A DNA stretch of 64,000 bases, taken from contig JASANG010001676.1 of NCBI GenBank assembly GCA_030248215.1, positions 186,001-250,000 on the forward strand. The letters run 5' to 3'. The DNA is from Enoplolaimus lenunculus. Its lineage: Eukaryota > Nematoda > Enoplea > Enoplida > Thoracostomopsidae. Position 1 is the first letter of the stretch, and the number at the start of each line of letters is the position of its first letter. Under the pieces are notes generated by a model. That model was not told the origin of the DNA and did not search any database. It saw only the letters and a list, made by a program, of their open reading frames with translations. The position numbers and the translations under genes were made by a program. Shown here piece by piece: positions 47,670-58,459 of the stretch.

Positions 47670-50398
47670 TCAACTGGGCTTTTTAAACTTCCGTTTCACC
47701 ACTTCGTTGAGACTTTCGTCTATTTCTCTGTCTTTCGGTGGCTGATCTGAACGGCGTTTACGGGACGTAAATTTCTTCTCAATTGTAGATTCGACACCTT
47801 TGTGTAAACTATAAGCCGATTCAAAATGCCGCTTTAGACAAAGAAACGTTGTAGTCACAGACAAAATTAAGAGCGCAGTAATCGCGGTTGCATCTGCGTC
47901 ACGGTTTTATTATAATCGCGGTGAAAAAGTCTAGCATTAGCGGTTGCTGTTATGGATGCAGTAACCGCGAGCAGTTCAAATAACCTTTACGAGCGATTGT
48001 GTCAAAGAAACAAGCGATCGCAATCTGAATCACAGTTTAGAATGCGATCGCGATTACACTTAGTTCTGTACATAAGTGGCTGTAATTTTAACATAACTTG
48101 CGTTTTTAAAAAATTCTCAGATTCGAGCAGTGCACAAAACTCTAGATCATTTAATAGCATGTACACCAAACTAAAGTTTGACCAAGCAACGTATTCCGAT
48201 TTCGCAGCGACATAACATGCATTGGTTAAAAGAAAAACTATTTGGTCAAATTCCAATAAAAATAAGGACAAAAATATTAAAATATATTTAAAAATAACGA
48301 AAACTGTCAAACGAAAACCCATACGTTTTGACATTGATAAAACACAAAATACAACTTACATTTCGGCCATTTGCCCATCGGTGATGTCTTTACCTTCATT
48401 GTCACTTTCACAGCCAGAATCGTCGTCAGAATCTTGCAGTTCGCCTTTGCGAATTGATTCAAAATATTTCATTAATTTCTACAAAAATAAATCAATTTAT
48501 TGAGCTGAGTCGGTTCTGGAACAAAAGAACTATATTTTTTCTTTTTCCCAATTAGATAAGAAATTCCACGATCAGTGAAAAAACGAAGAACCAATAACGC
48601 TCTTCTACATATGTACGTATGCAGGAGAGTAAATTAATTCAGTGTAAAAAGATTGTACCTTGTAGAGTTGTCACGAGCAGGGATGTGTTATGGAGCATAA
48701 AAATAAAGTTTTTCTAACAAGTTTTGAATGTTTTTTCGTATTTCTGTGTCATTCTAGCATAATGAAATATTGCATCTGCTCAGAATTTGTAATACTGAAA
48801 CAAAAATTACCACACAATTGTATTTTTAGCAAAAACACACTGACAAACACTGATACAGGAATATAACGCGACCCCACGTCAAAGACGACGATAAAATATA
48901 TTACGCTTTCAGTGACAAAACTACGCTTTCAGCTTTTTTCCAACGAAAATGAATTGTCAATCGCCAGTATATGTAAACTTTATTAAGAGTAAGCGCTTTT
49001 TGGCGTTTACCAAAATGATATTTTAGCGCTAATTGGAACATTTAAATTTTTAGGCACCACGAGTCCATAAATGTCATCTATAAATACTACTATCTGTGTT
49101 TTGACACAACTATATTAAAAAGTTTGGGTTTTAAGTTATATACTTCATAGCATCACACAATAAAATAACAATATTACTGAAAACAGCAAAAAATTTCTAG
49201 TCAAAAATCAACAAATACAACTGGCTGTCGTTTATTGTCAACGTTGAGCAGAAAAAACGGGAACTTGCCTTTTTCCTTTAGTCTCGGTTTGAAACCTACA
49301 GAGACTAAAAAACCGAGACCAAGACCAGCCAAATCCCGACACTTACCGAGGCGAAGATCCCACATCCCTGGCCACGGGGCTAGAATTTTACCGGGGCCCG
49401 GCCGGTACCAACCGGGTTCAAGTTAGACCACGAATATGTACATAGGGACAAAGAGTAGAAAAAACAATGTATATATTGTGTAGTGAATACAGCAAATCAT
49501 AAAAAAATGACAAATACTGTGTACATAATATTATTTCTGGTTATTTTAATATTATTCAAACGAAATCTGAGCGTGATAGCATTGTTTTCCATGCAAGTCA
49601 ATTAAAGATCGTATGTAAAACAGGTCACGGTTAGTCCCAGGAAAATAACGTTTTGGTTGGTACGCGCTGCGCTTTCTTATTACCTGGACTCTTTCTGAGG
49701 TGTATGGATGCGTGTAGTGCAAAAATTTGCAAGATTCCAAGTCTTTATAAATAACCAACCAAAATTTTATTTCACTGATCGTGCCAATATGCAATTAAAT
49801 ATTATGACTGACACTTTCAGTTTCCTTCTGACGCTTCAAAAAGACAAACCAAAACATTCTGAAATAACGTACTTCAATTTCTGGATTTGAACCTTTAAAC
49901 GACATACGCCCATAGCGTAAATCCTCAACAACGACATAACTTTCTTCATGCGAGAATTTGCTTCTGCAATCTTATGTTAGGTGCACAGTACAAATATCAG
50001 CGCTTAAATACGCTTGGTTTGCTAACACTATATATATGCCATATATACGTGCCACAAGCTCTAGTCATCAAAATCAAAAATTTCATTTTGCCACCGAGAA
50101 CATTATAAGGTAGGGTTAACACGTGTCAATTTTTGAAAGTGTCTTGCGTTGACCCTACCCTAACGCAAAAATGCGCTAACCCTACCCTAACACATGTCAC
50201 AGCCCTATCCTCTAACACGTGTTACAGAGTATTTCCCATTAAAATGATATATATTCAATATTTATTATATGTAAAAGTGTCAAAGTTAACTTACTTGGCT
50301 GTATCACCTTCAATTGATGGTAAAAATTTTTGTTGCAGTAGCTTTTGAGCAGCACGAGCCTCTTTTTCTTCAATTTTAATTTTGCTCCGCTGCATAAA
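47670..50398 (-). CDS. Unrecognised gene, three exons found, at least two more expected
   Basis: Exon-like pieces in transcript order are 50295-50398 (ends ...GDTAK, donor GTAAGT), 48360-48478 (KLMKYFESIRKGELQDSDDD..., donor GTAAGT) and 47670-47831 (RHFESAYSLHKG... ending VVKRKFKKPS then stop). Phases do not join directly between the first and second or the second and third, so short exons are probably missing or one boundary is wrong. The visible protein is strongly charged: an acidic DSDDDSGCESDNEG stretch, then a basic Lys/Arg-rich tail, a composition common in nucleolar or chromatin proteins. The family was not recognised and the function is unknown. A hAT-like element (48678-49370) lies in the first intron. 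Confidence 0.5.
48678..49370 (+). mobile_element. hAT-like miniature element, CAGGGATGTG family, copy 1
   Basis: The ends are CAGGGATGTG and CACATCCCTG. Flanks GTCACGAG and GCCACGGG match at 6 of 8 bases, consistent with an aged 8-bp hAT duplication. No transposase is present. The right end carries GAGACC-rich repeats. A second copy lies at 59514-60175. Confidence 0.75.
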
Positions 50399-50929
50399 CT
50401 AAAAAGTAAGAAGAATAATTTACGTAATTTAGTTGAATAAAGAATTGAGCATCTTTCACTTCAATCTTAGCCTTACCCAGCTGCACAATCCAAAAACAAG
50501 AACACTACACAATACGCACATATATATTATCATTACTGTAGCTATTTGCTATTTTCATTGCGAATTTATAACAGTTTAAATATTTGTTCGAAAATTTGGG
50601 TTTTTACCGCCTCACTAAAAGGTTCTAATGTCAACTCAAAATGAATCCTGTTAAAAATCAACATACTTTCATCTGCAATAGCGTTGAAGACAAACCATGG
50701 CGTGTCTTCTGATGCATCATCTCTTCGCCCGAATACCGAAATCAACATTAAATTCTGCGTATTGTGTACGCACCTAAGTATTTTTGTACTATAAACACGA
50801 TAATGGTAGCAATTTTTAACCAGAGGAATTTTCATAAGGAGACCCTTAGCTTTTTAAAACTGTACAACGATTTTGGGTGGGAATGCATCGCATTCCTCAT
50901 CCCTCACTACGCTTGTGACATGCGTATGC

Positions 50930-51970
50930 ACGGAGGTAAAACAAACCGCATGCTGTTGCTGAACATCGGTCCAAACACTGGTGCATATGTTGTGCCTTCA
51001 CATGCAGCAGCCGTTAAAAACGTGGAAAACTCAAGATAAACGAGTGTAATGTTGAGGTTCTTATAACGCATAAAAACCTAAACACTCAGCAGTTGATTGT
51101 GAGGCGGGCCGGCTATGGGTTATAGAATGAAACCTCTTCAGAAAGATCCTCGTTTTCAGCTGCAAACACTCAGAACTGAAAACCATCGTACCCTGGCCTA
51201 CCCAACTTAAAAAATGCTCATGAGCTGTGTGACATGCGGATGTATGGAGGCAAATAATAACCCCATGCTGATGCTGTACATCGGTAAAAACACTGCTGCA
51301 TATGTAGTGCCTTCATATGCAGCAGCAGTAAAAACATTGAAGAACCAAGATACATGTGTATAATGTTGAGGTTCTTATAAGGCATAAAAACAGAAAAACT
51401 CAGCAGTTGATTGTCAGGCGGCGTGGCTCAGTGGATAGCGCGCTGGACTGACAATCTGTAAACCAATTGGGAGCGTCCCTCATTTTCAGCTGCTGAGAAC
51501 TAAAAACTGAAAAACTGTCGTACCCTAGCCTACCCAACTTATGACATGGTGACCACGATGGGACCGCAATGGCAAACTGCCGCGGTAGAACCAAAAAACC
51601 ATAAGTTGGCGGTCAAGGGACGACCTTGTAGAAAAACCGGGGGATGTGACATGCGGATGTATGGAGGCAAATAATAACCCCATGCTGATGCTGTACATCG
51701 GTAAAAACACTGCTGCATATGTAGTGCCTTCATATGCAGCAGCAGTAAAAACATTGAAGAACCAAGATACATGTGTATAATGTTGAGGTTCTTATAAGGC
51801 ATAAAAACAGAAAAACTCAGCAGTTGATTGTGAGGCGGTGTGGCTCAGTGGATAGCGCGCTGGACTGATAATCTGTCGATCCGAGTTCGAAACCAATTGG
51901 AGCGTCCCTCATTTTCAGCTGCTGAGAACTAAAAACTGAAAAACTGTCGTACCCTAGCCTACCCAACTTA
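50930..51970 (+). repeat. Tandem triplication of a 0.3-0.4 kb unit with a tRNA-like part
   Basis: Units start with GACATGCG(G/T)ATG at about 50930, 51231 and 51648 and end with CTACCCAACTTA. Units 2 and 3 are nearly identical; unit 1 is older and reads as part of a short open frame (50764-51039) with MRMHGGKTNRMLLLNIGPNT. Between units 2 and 3 lies extra sequence (51542-51647). Confidence 0.8.
51835..51907 (+). tRNA. tRNA-like sequence in unit 3, possible Ile(GAT), probably a relic
   Basis: GGTGTGGCTCAGTGGATAGC fits a D-arm and box A, CTGATAA would be the anticodon loop (GAT), and GAGTTCGAAACC fits box B. The acceptor-stem pairing is poor. Unit 2 has the same sequence but lacks about 13 bases covering box B (near 51464). 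It is likely tRNA-derived rather than a working gene. Confidence 0.4.
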
Positions 51971-53019
51971 TGACAAGCAGCACATTCGCTCAGGCCAATC
52001 CTTTTACGTAAATCATGATTCAGAAGCATTTAAAACATTTAAGCACTTTCCACCTCACTGTCACCTCAGGGTGTTTGGGTATGTGAAAAGCAGAAAGTTT
52101 AAACTCAAAGTGTATGTAGGCCAAACCTCGCTCAAGAAAGTGTAGTTTTACCATCTTCGGGTATTGCATGATGCTATACCCAGATACACAGTGCACACAA
52201 TAAAAAAGTAAACAGTACACTATGTAGTACACTAGTAGACATTGCACATAATAGCAACACAAAAAGTTGAAGTACTGAGCCGTGGTCAATTGTTTCAACT
52301 GCTTCGCACTAACATAACACTTACATACATTGCGCTTAAGACCGCACAACCTTACAACCGTGACTGGTATGTAAAGTCCATCGTATTAACACATTTTGTT
52401 ATATACAACTCAAAAGACTGCAAGCTTGACCCGCTTCAAAGAAAGATGTTTTTCATTTGCCGTTGCCAAAATACCTATATTGCTAATAGCTATGTTATTA
52501 ACAAGGTAACAAATGCAAATGGCGAAGACTTGATTTAATACATATTTTTTTCTAAATTTGTATTAGTATAAAATCGACACCAGTTTGCTGCGGCGCAAAT
52601 GTAGTTTTCAGGCTGTGACTGCTGGCTGCATGTCCACAAGTGATGTTTCGGAGTTGTAATTGACATTAGCTGGAAGCCATGACTTTAATTAAAATTTTCT
52701 TCCGAATGAGCAGACCTCGTGAGGACAATAATTTACGACTCCTAAATAGATACTTCATGTCGTCACATGCCCAACGCTCTATAATATCTCAGGCGGAATT
52801 TGAAAGATATTTTGGGTTGAGCTCATGCTCCCATAAAACTTAATTTACGTCTAGGACGTTAACCCCTTATTATGTATTGAAACGAGAAAATATTGTACTG
52901 TTGCAAACGAACTCAACTCAGTTGAATAGCACTACATTTAATACAAAAGTGCGAAAAAATTCGCCTCAATTTCTCACACCTTTTGCCAGAACCGCATGGC
53001 AGAATTTGTTCCAGTACAC

Positions 53020-53270
53020 ACGATAGAAATTTTCTTATATTAAAGACATACTGTCTGAAATTTAGACAATAAAATTACGGACTCCAAACATATATCTCTT
53101 GAATTCCAAACTTTTTATTTCTTAAATTTTTCAGAAATATTTGTCCGAAATTTTTCAAGCTTATAAGTCTGAAATTTAAGACTTTGTTTCATGAACGATT
53201 GAATCAAATGTTTCTGAAACATAAGACAAATATGTCTGAAAGAAATACAAGACAAATGCTTTCCGGGGAA
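53020..53270. repeat. Cluster of GTCTGAAA/GTCCGAAA words
   Basis: TGTCTGAAATTTAGACA, TTGTCCGAAATTT, AAGTCTGAAATTTAAGAC and TATGTCTGAAAG occur within 250 bp in both orientations, giving several small hairpins. No element borders are clear. Confidence 0.5.
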
Positions 53271-53654
53271 ACGGCTCCAAAATTGGGGCTAAGCTCAACG
53301 AAATAGTATAATTTTACAACCTATGTGAACAATGTAATGCGAAGTTCTCACGTTATAACTGGGGCAGCTTGGAACACGTTTTGTCCAAGTTGATTCGACG
53401 TCAACATAAAATTTTGGGATCCGAATAGCGGTTTATGTAAACAAAATGTGAATGTCACATGACATTGACTTATAAATAACTGATCTCCAGCGATCATCGT
53501 ATACAAATGGCCATTTGTCATGATACTGCGAGGCATTCATGCGAATATCATATTCCAAAATTCTACTAAATATCATAATATTATGCAAGACAATGGAATT
53601 AGTGCGCGCTAATAAAACAGTAATTAGCTTCTACCAAAATATGTTCCTAAGTAC

Positions 53655-53863
53655 GGCCCATTTAAATGATCAGAGGCGGAACGTTTTTCTGTGGGACAAG
53701 AATAGAGTAAGCTTAAGGTTTAGACTATTTTTTGTCTGGCTTAGGCTTAGGCTTTAGGCTTAGGCTTAGGAATAAACTCATTGTTACGCTTAGGTTTAAG
53801 CTTCGGTTTAGGCTTAGGTTTAGAAATATGCTTACTGTTCCGCCCCTGTTCTTTACATTGGCC
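53655..53863 (+). mobile_element. TTAGGC-core element, intergenic
   Basis: GGCCCATTTAAATGATCAGA to CCCTGTTCTTTACATTGGCC with a clean TTAGGC core. It is followed directly by the 36-bp-array relative. Confidence 0.75.
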
Positions 53864-53889
53864 GCAACTTTAAAACTCGGGGCGGCATA

Positions 53890-54486
53890 AATTGCCATGC
53901 GCCCAAAATCCCAATTACCCGGGTAATATCCCAATTTCCCAAAATCCCAATTTTTCAAAATCCCGAGCAAAAAACGCGGCGCCCAAAATCACTACTTCCA
54001 AATCCCGAGCAAAAACGCTGCGCCCAAAATCACTATTTCCCGGGTTATATCCGAATTTTCAAAAATCCTTATCTCCCAAAATCCTGAGCGAAAAATGGCG
54101 CGACCAAAATCCCAATTTCCCGAGTTATATATTCGAATTTCCCAGAAACCCAATTTTCCAAAATCCCGAGCGAAAAAAGTAGCGCCCGAAATCCCAATTT
54201 CCTAAATCCCGAGCAAAAACGCTGCGCCCAAAATCCCAATTTCTCGGGTAATATCCGAATTTCCCAAAATCCCAATTTCACAAAATCCCGAGCAAAAACG
54301 CTGAGCCCAAAATCCCAATTTCTCGGGTTATATTCGAATTTCCCAGAATCCCAATTTTCCAAAATCCCGAGCGAAAAACGCTGCACCCAAAATCCCAATT
54401 TCCCGGGTAATGTCCGAATTTCCCAAAATCCAACTTTCCCGGGTAATATCCGCGGATTTTGGGAGGAACATCTTCAGTACATGGGC
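53890..54486 (+). mobile_element. Larger relative of the 36-bp-array element
   Basis: Arrays of CCCGGGTAATATCCGAATTT and CCCAAAATCCCAATTT units alternate with AATCCCGAGCAAAAACGCTG. The right end, GGAGGAACATCTTCAGTACA then TGGGCC, matches the left end of 1339-1714. It lies directly after the TTAGGC-core element at 53655-53863. Confidence 0.7.
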
Positions 54487-54885
54487 CTGGGAAACATGGA
54501 TTACTCCTAACAGAGGTCCCGTTCCTAACTACATTAGGCAAAAACCACCGTTTTGGAGACGTCCTAGCAGGTAATTTCGACGGGGTCAGCTGGCCTCGGT
54601 TAGGTGTTTTGCAACCTTCTCTATTAATAATTCATAGCTAGTGCATTCCATGGTTGTACCGGTAATTCTGAGTTCAAGTGCTCATGCTTGTTTGTTTGCG
54701 ATATGTGAAGATAAAGCGGTCATGTCCAATCAGTCATTTGGAGACAGCAAATTCTTGATAAATGAATTTAATATTGAGATTTAATGGTAAATACAAGCAT
54801 GTGAGATATATTGTAAGGTCGGGACTGGATGTCAGAACTGGACGGTCGGGACGACCGCTTTCTCAGAAGTACTGTGACATGGTTT

Positions 54886-54986
54886 TTCTCTTTAATGTCT
54901 TTGAAACATGGCCACTCGGGGAATCGAACTTCGAACCTCTTGCTCGCGAGTCAAACGCACTACCCATTACAACATGCGGCGGATGT
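54886..54986 (-). repeat. tRNA-derived SINE-like head
   Basis: The minus strand reads GCCGCATGTTGTAATGGGTA, then GACTCGCGAGCAAGAGG, then GGTTCGAAGTTCGATTCCC, a full tRNA order with a loose anticodon stem. No obvious A-rich SINE tail was traced. Confidence 0.55.
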
Positions 54987-55635
54987 TATAATTTTCTCTA
55001 GTATTAGTACACTCCTTTAACACACGAATTTGTCAGTTTAACTTGAGATTTTGTCGGAAATGAGACAAATTTGAAAAGATTGCACAGAAATACATATAGC
55101 ACAGTAGTTTTGGCACAACATGAAAGATATGGCACAGTATACAGAGCATCGGATACAAATAAAGATCACAGCCACAATGCTTCGGAATTGGAAAGACAAC
55201 AGAGGCCAAGGGAATGACATAGCTAGAGCGAAAGGGAGGGCAAGGGTGAGCACCAGCGTGACGCAGAGTGTACGCTTAAGCTCCACCCGACATCCCCCTC
55301 ACTTAGCTCATGCCGTCCATTTTCATGTTTGAAGACAGTACCTGAAAAAAGGCTATTCAGATCTTCCAAATAAAATGCAATGAGAGATTGGAACGCATGC
55401 GTGAGGGTGAATATCTGTTGTTTTCTTTGCTGGATTTGCTTTTTGTTTTGTAGCGTTTTTATCTTCTAGCTTTGGATTTTAAACAGTAATATTCGTAGTC
55501 TTCTTTCTGTTCCATCCAAGCACCTGAAACTCATTTGTTTAACTGTCCAAATGATGAATGTCTTGAATTACCGTGCTACCAGCGAATATAATGCTAAATA
55601 AACATGCACAAATCTCTACAAAAACGAATATCGAG

Positions 55636-56478
55636 CTGGCTTCTCCACAGCTTGAAAATTTCCGCCGGGGGCGTTTCCTGGGGAGCCCCCAGGAGTTTCC
55701 TGGGGGGCAGCTGATTATGCTGGGGGCAGTTTTCCTGGGGGCCTCCAGATGATCTGCGGGGTCCTGGGGGCCTCCAGATGATCTGCGGGGTCCTGGGGGG
55801 GCAGGCTAAAATTTTGCAAACTGACTTTTTGGACCATTTTTATCATTCTAGACCGTGTTTCCAACTCAACGTAAGATTACTCATCGCTCAACATGACAAA
55901 AATTTCTCGCAAACGCTAATAACAATAATTTTAACTAATATTACGTATATACTGACAACTTAACCAGAAGTTGAAAGAAGCACAATTATATAAAATATAG
56001 ATAATCTATAATTGAAACTGTGATTAATATATATTTTGTATATTAGTCACAGCTTCAATTTATCATAAGGCTCAGGCGGGTTGAACTTGCTGCTGCAAGG
56101 TACTTTCGAATGCTGTATGCCCTGAAACGGTCTTTATATAATTGTGCTTTTTCAGTTCATTATTGAATTGTATTAGTTACTACGGGTATTTGTAACGCTA
56201 TTAAAAATTATGAGTACTCAGCGTAATATAAAATCATATTTTGCCGAATGTCCGCCTCAAAAGAAGTCCAGGTCTTTACGTTTTAACATTGAAAATTTTT
56301 GACCTAAAAAAGTCCTGTGGGCCCCCCAGCAAAAAAATTTGCTGGGGGGCATTTTGCTGGGGGGCGGCCGAAAACTCGCCGGGGGGCCTTTCCTGGGGGC
56401 GGCAAAATTTTCGCCGGGGGAAAATGAAAATTTCGAAAAGTGCTGGGCCCCCCCGCCCCCCCGCTGTGGAGAAGCCAG
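55636..56478 (+). mobile_element. hAT-like DNA transposon remnant with 16-bp terminal repeats and TCGAG duplication
   Basis: The ends are CTGGCTTCTCCACAGC and its exact complement, flanked on both sides by TCGAG (55631-55635 and 56479-56483), a 5-bp target duplication. Five-base duplications are known in the hAT5 group. The subterminal DNA is full of G-runs such as GCTGGGGGGC. Inside, an ATG at 56210 opens a 30-codon frame, MSTQRNIKSYFAECPPQKK..., which resembles the start of hAT or TTF-zinc-finger transposases, then a stop. The rest of the transposase is missing, so it is non-autonomous. Confidence 0.75.
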
Positions 56479-57189
56479 TCGAGTAATACCCCGGGCTTTG
56501 TAATTAGTTTCACTGACATTGCAACGATGACACACGCGACAGAACCATATAACATAATAATTGACGATGGCCATTGCTGAACACGGGTCGCCGTGCGCGT
56601 GGCCATGTGCGGTCATTAGTATTCACGAGACAACGCGATGTCCGGGAAGCGAACTGAGACACAGGCCTATAAAATGAGGCTCAAGCGCAGCAGTACATTG
56701 TACGTACGTATTGTACAATATTGTTGTAAGCCAAGGTCGTGAATCCCACCAATTCGGTTTTCGTCAAATTAGTTAACAGCGTAAAGGCGCTATAAAATAA
56801 TAGTTGCATGTCTGGTTATTGTGTTCGTTTATGAGGTGTTCGTATTACGTGCAATGCCAGACAGAGTGCGGCTGTTCTTCTAATAAACGAACGCTTTTCA
56901 TATGATACCATCTTAAATAGTAGCCACACTAAATCCAGGTTTTGTCTCAGCCGCGGGCAACTTCAGCGTTAAAACTGCGTTTGCATGTGCCGCATAAAGT
57001 GTCTATACTGTTATCTGAGGCGTCGTGTTCGCGTGTTCTGATTTTACGCTGATAGTTGATGTAATCTTCAGCAGAACCTGAAAACAATTTAAATTGTCTC
57101 TTATTATACTACTTTGGAGGTCTGTTTGGTGTAGCAACAAAAAACAACCTGATATTTCGATCATTCACATCGACAACAAATTACAATCG

Positions 57190-57610
57190 TTTGGTCTCCG
57201 GATGAACCTTGTTGGTGAATCGCTTTGTATCGAGTCTTTAGATCGAGTCGTTCGATTTTCTTTATCAGCGCGAGATCGCCAACATGAAACATACGCGTGG
57301 CTTAATGTGATAAGCTGCTTCAGCCCATGCGCGAGTCAATTCGTCAAACAATTGTGAAGCATATGTGTTTTTCGCAACTTTTTGTGTGAACCTTATAAAT
57401 TTGGTTTTCACCAGGAATATTGGGATCGCCGTCCTTTACGCAAACAGTGCGGCGTTGAACAACGTATCCCATGCTAAAAGATGTTGTTCGGGCAGCGGAC
57501 GAGGACTGCGAACTAATGTTTAAATCTAAGAATTTTCACGCTCAACTAAGCCATTTACCTGATGGTGATAAACTGGTCGTGAAAAGTCTCCATCTAGAGC
57601 AATTTTTGGT
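57190..57610 (-). pseudogene. Integrase fossil of an LTR-type element, broken
   Basis: The minus strand carries a stretch typical of the end of a Ty3/gypsy-type integrase core: HHQVNGLVERENS, then a region like DELTRAWAEAAYHI, then a remnant like the VGDLALIKK segment near the integrase C-terminus. It is short and clearly broken in several places, with no flanking long terminal repeats, gag or reverse transcriptase seen nearby. It is an old isolated fragment. A related integrase from another element class cannot be excluded. Confidence 0.6.
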
Positions 57611-57718
57611 CATCACCGAAATAAATTAATGTTTTCAAAACAAATTATTTCTAATGGGGTATTTTTTATGCGTCATCACTTACTTCAATAGTAGAGCGGT
57701 ACATTTGCTGAATCCTTG

Positions 57719-57893
57719 ACTTCTGGTCTCGGTTCTAAACCGCCGAGACTCAAAAAAGCGAGACTTCAAAAAAGCGAGACTGAGACCGATACCGAGACCG
57801 ACATCTGCCAAATACCGAGACTTGCTGAAAACCAAACCGAGACTTGCCGATACCCAAACCGAGACTTGCCGATACCCAAACCGAGATTTTCCT
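57719..57893 (+). repeat. CCGAGAC-rich repeat related to the CAGGGATGTG elements
   Basis: An array of CCGAGACT/CCGAGACC words with spacers such as TGCCGATACCCAAA, the same word that fills the ends of the elements at 48678-49370 and 59514-60175. Probably an end fragment of that family. Confidence 0.55.
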
Positions 57894-57954
57894 CAAAGGT
57901 TTAAAATAAAACATTGCTTAGGTGCATAATTATTAAAAATCCCTGAAATTTACT

Positions 57955-57977
57955 GTAGTAGTAGTAGTAGTAGTAAC
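57955..57977 (+). repeat. GTA trinucleotide run, second site
   Basis: GTAGTAGTAGTAGTAGTA, followed by a CGG. Identical motif and strand to the run at 45896. Confidence 0.9.
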
Positions 57978-58459
57978 ACGGTTGAGTGAAATTGTTCAGA
58001 CGCAACTAGACTTATCGGCAGCTCCATTCGCCTCTAGGCACTGTAAATTACAAAAATAGAGTTTTCTCGAAGTTAGAAAATTGTATTTCTATTGAGTAAC
58101 AGTGGTTACAATAGTAAAAAAAACCCGCGGCCGGACCGAGCTAGAGAGTCCAGACACCTTTTTTAGATTAGATTCAAAGGATTTTCAGTTTTTGGAGCTC
58201 CGAAACTCCGCCGCTCTCCTTCTCAAACGAAGTGAGAGAGAAGCCAGACACATTTTTGTATTGCCCAAATCACATGGAGAACTTTCAATTGTGGCAGAAT
58301 CTAAAGTTGAGGACACCAATAATTTATGTTTGGGGGTACTCAAACTCACACTGTATATACTATTATATTTACAGAAAGAGCTTAGCTGCTGTTAGTAATC
58401 CGTTCGTATCATATTATATATACTGAATTTATACCTGAATGTTCTTACTTATAGCAGTT

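Noticed and set aside
50764-51039. Open frame ending MRMHGGKTNRMLLLNIGPNT...
   Set aside because: No recognised family; it overlaps the oldest unit of the tandem triplication and an opposing frame. Possibly a transposon remnant, but not supported as a gene.
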